Part shown: one piece after another, positions 62,564 to 64,000 of the stretch | Position numbering within the stretch: position 1 is the first letter of the stretch | Layout of the letters: each line of letters starts with the position of its first letter | Translations under genes and position numbers: made by a program | The notes under the pieces: generated by a model | What the model saw: only the letters and a program-made list of their open reading frames with translations | Database searches by the model: none | Told to the model about the DNA's origin: nothing | DNA from: Paenibacillus paridis | GTDB taxonomy: Bacteria; Bacillota; Bacilli; Paenibacillales; Paenibacillaceae | Length of the DNA: 64,000 bases | Assembly: GCF_006345825.1 (NCBI RefSeq) | Contig: NZ_VCIX01000087.1 | Location: forward strand, 338,738-402,737 | Reading direction: 5' to 3'

Positions 62564-63340
62564 TCATTCACTGCCGAGTTGGTCAAGATTTTTAAATAAG
62601 TATCCTTGCCTGCGGGCCTCGTCAATAATTGTGCCAAGCGCCTCGGTATTGTCTTTGGAAACGGAATGCAGCAAAATAATCGCACCGGGATGAAGCTGCT
62701 TCACAACCTCGTTGTAGGCATATTGTGATCCCCTTTGCGCATTCACATCCCAGTCCTTGTAAGCCACTGACCAAAATACATTGGTATAACCGAATTGCTT
62801 GCTCGCCGCAAGTACTCGTTCGCTGAATATGCCTCTAGGGGGGCGAAGATACTTCATTTCCTTTTGGCCCGTCAGTAGCTCTACCTGCTCCTTAACCTTA
62901 TCTAGCTCAGTCTTGATATTCGCCTCCGAGAGCGTGGACATATCCGGATGACTCCAGGAATGGTTGCCCACGATATGGCCTTCCAGCACCATCCGCTTCA
63001 ACAGCTCAGGCTGGTCCTTTACATAATGACCCGTCACAAAAAAGGCCGCTGGCACCTGCTTCTCTTTTAGTACATCAAGAATGCGTGGCGTGTAACCATT
63101 TTCGTAGCCGTTATCGAATGTAAGGTAAAGCTCCTTTTGCGACGTATCCCCAAGAAATAAGGCGCCGTGCTTGGTCACAATAGGTTTGAAGCCTTCTTCA
63201 TCGATGGAAGGCAGCCTTCCTTCCACGCTTTTCTTAAATCCGAAGTGATATACTCCCGGCTGTCCGAATGCCGTAGCAGGGTGAATTAAACCCCATACGA
63301 TCACGACAAGCAAAACAGCGATACGACCCCTTTGCTTCAA
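62564..63340 (-). CDS. pdaA: PdaA-like polysaccharide deacetylase (delta-lactam de-N-acetylase)
   Basis: 258 residues from a TTG at 63340, eight bases after GGAGG; the longer frame to 63376 has no such site. One N-terminal membrane or signal segment (IAVLLVVIVWGLIHPATAFG). The NodB-type deacetylase domain shows YLTFDNGYENGYT (the Asn form and GYENG are typical of PdaA), metal-binding HSWSHPDM, RPPRGIFSE and ILLHSV. PdaA removes the acetyl group of muramic acid to form the muramic delta-lactam of spore cortex. Its position beside yhbH-bearing DNA supports a spore former. It is transcribed toward its own terminator. Confidence 0.92.
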   Translation of the reverse strand: MKQRGRIAVLLVVIVWGLIHPATAFGQPGVYHFGFKKSVEGRLPSIDEEGFKPIVTKHGALFLGDTSQKELYLTFDNGYENGYTPRILDVLKEKQVPAAFFVTGHYVKDQPELLKRMVLEGHIVGNHSWSHPDMSTLSEANIKTELDKVKEQVELLTGQKEMKYLRPPRGIFSERVLAASKQFGYTNVFWSVAYKDWDVNAQRGSQYAYNEVVKQLHPGAIILLHSVSKDNTEALGTIIDEARRQGYLFKNLDQLGSE

Positions 63341-63415
63341 CAGTAAAGCCTCCTTATTCAATGAAGTGAATTGCACGCCATCGGCATATTGCGCTTATAT
63401 TTCCCCATAAACGCA

Positions 63416-63467
63416 TAAAAAAACCGCCATTTCCATAAGTCCAGCGGACTTCGAAAATAGCGGTTTA
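63416..63467 (-). terminator. Terminator of the tRNA cluster
   Basis: AACCGC..AAGTCC (63422-63442) pairs with GGACTT..GCGGTT (63446-63465) around a 3-base loop with an internal bulge, followed on the minus strand by seven T. Confidence 0.8.
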
Positions 63468-63492
63468 TGTTATCGATCATTTCATTAAAAGA

Positions 63493-63569
63493 TGGTCGGG
63501 ACGACACGATTTGAACATGCGACCCCCTGGTCCCAAACCAGGTGCTCTACCAAGCTGAGCTACGTCCCG
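63493..63569 (-). tRNA. tRNA-Pro (anticodon TGG)
   Basis: 77 nt including an encoded CCA. The acceptor stem CGGGACG/CGTCCCG closes; the anticodon arm CCTGG-TTTGGGA-CCAGG shows TGG; the T loop is TTCAAAT. It is the last gene of a minus-strand tRNA cluster. Confidence 0.97.
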
Positions 63570-63577
63570 AGAAAAGA

Positions 63578-63653
<76 letters not shown>

Positions 63654-63728
63654 ACATTGATGATGTCCACCAATGCTGGTGGTTTTTGATGCTTGCTTGA
63701 TAAGAAACAAGTGCATCTTAAGAAAAAA

Positions 63729-63804
<76 letters not shown>

Positions 63805-63878
63805 GTAACGGTTATGTCTACCAAGGCGGTAGTTTTGATGCTTGCCTGATACGAATCAAGGAGCATCTTAAGAAAAAA

Positions 63879-63954
<76 letters not shown>

Positions 63955-63986
63955 ATATGAATTTTTTGCACCATGTACAGGTGATT

Positions 63987-64000
63987 TGGTTGCGGGGGCA
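63987..64000 (-). tRNA. 3' end of a tRNA, probably initiator tRNA-Met (cut by the window edge)
   Basis: On the minus strand the visible bases are TGCCCCCGCA-A-CCA, the last bases of a tRNA with encoded CCA. They equal the 3' end of Bacillus-type initiator tRNA as I remember it, whose 5' end has a mismatched C1. The rest is outside the window. Confidence 0.65.

Overview
The window looks like a chromosomal segment of a spore-forming, carbohydrate-foraging Firmicute of the Paenibacillaceae, most likely Paenibacillus or a close relative. The evidence is inference from gene content: two-component systems of the YesM/YesN type next to carbohydrate ABC importers, a sufCDSUB operon in Gram-positive order, sporulation genes (yhbH, a pdaA-type deacetylase), YunC and DUF423 proteins, strong AGGAGG ribosome binding sites and several TTG starts. 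No species can be named from the sequence alone.

Layout. (1) 1-10.0 kb, minus strand: a response regulator and histidine kinase, then two permeases, a solute-binding lipoprotein, a Gfo/Idh/MocA oxidoreductase and a GxGYxYP protein cut by the left edge; a sugar-uptake locus of unknown substrate. (2) 10.1-19.5 kb: an AT-rich accessory region. An intact IS1182-type element with an 8-bp target duplication sits inside a terminator. It is followed by a secreted discoidin-like protein with a Thr-Pro linker, a decayed hicB, a GNAT acetyltransferase, an aminoglycoside-nucleotidyltransferase-like gene ending in a palindromic element, a decayed DNA methyltransferase, an XRE regulator with its own operators, a DnaQ exonuclease-TerD-XRE fusion, and a broken integrase. 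Two inverted copies of a structured repeat of about 107 bp flank part of it. (3) 19.5-24.8 kb: sufCDSUB with a clear promoter and 10-bp-phased repeats over its -35 box. (4) 24.9-39.6 kb: DUF1802, mtnK-mtnA, yunC, three AT-rich orphan genes, a thioredoxin-like membrane protein, a PAS-GGDEF-EAL protein, DUF423, a small membrane protein, and sbcDC. (5) 39.6-46.4 kb: a complete reductive pyrimidine degradation operon (PreT, PreA, hydantoinase, M20 amidohydrolase, class III aminotransferase). (6) 46.5-49.7 kb: an unknown gene, yhbH and an MFS transporter. (7) 49.8-62.3 kb: a second carbohydrate locus: kinase and regulator, binding protein, two permeases, heparinase II/III-like lyase, cupin, a large glycoside-hydrolase-like protein and a broken SGNH hydrolase, ended by a terminator and a tandem pair of 112-bp hairpin repeats. 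(8) 62.5-64 kb: a PdaA-like deacetylase and a minus-strand tRNA cluster (initiator Met edge, three Thr, Pro).

How it works together: the two ABC loci each pair an importer with an extracytoplasmic-sensing two-component system and with enzymes for the imported glycan or its fragments. The pyrimidine operon takes uracil-type bases to beta-alanine and on to a semialdehyde. The 10-19.5 kb region is a graveyard of mobile and defence modules in which the exonuclease-TerD-HTH fusion and its XRE neighbour are the intact survivors and the best candidate for an under-described system.
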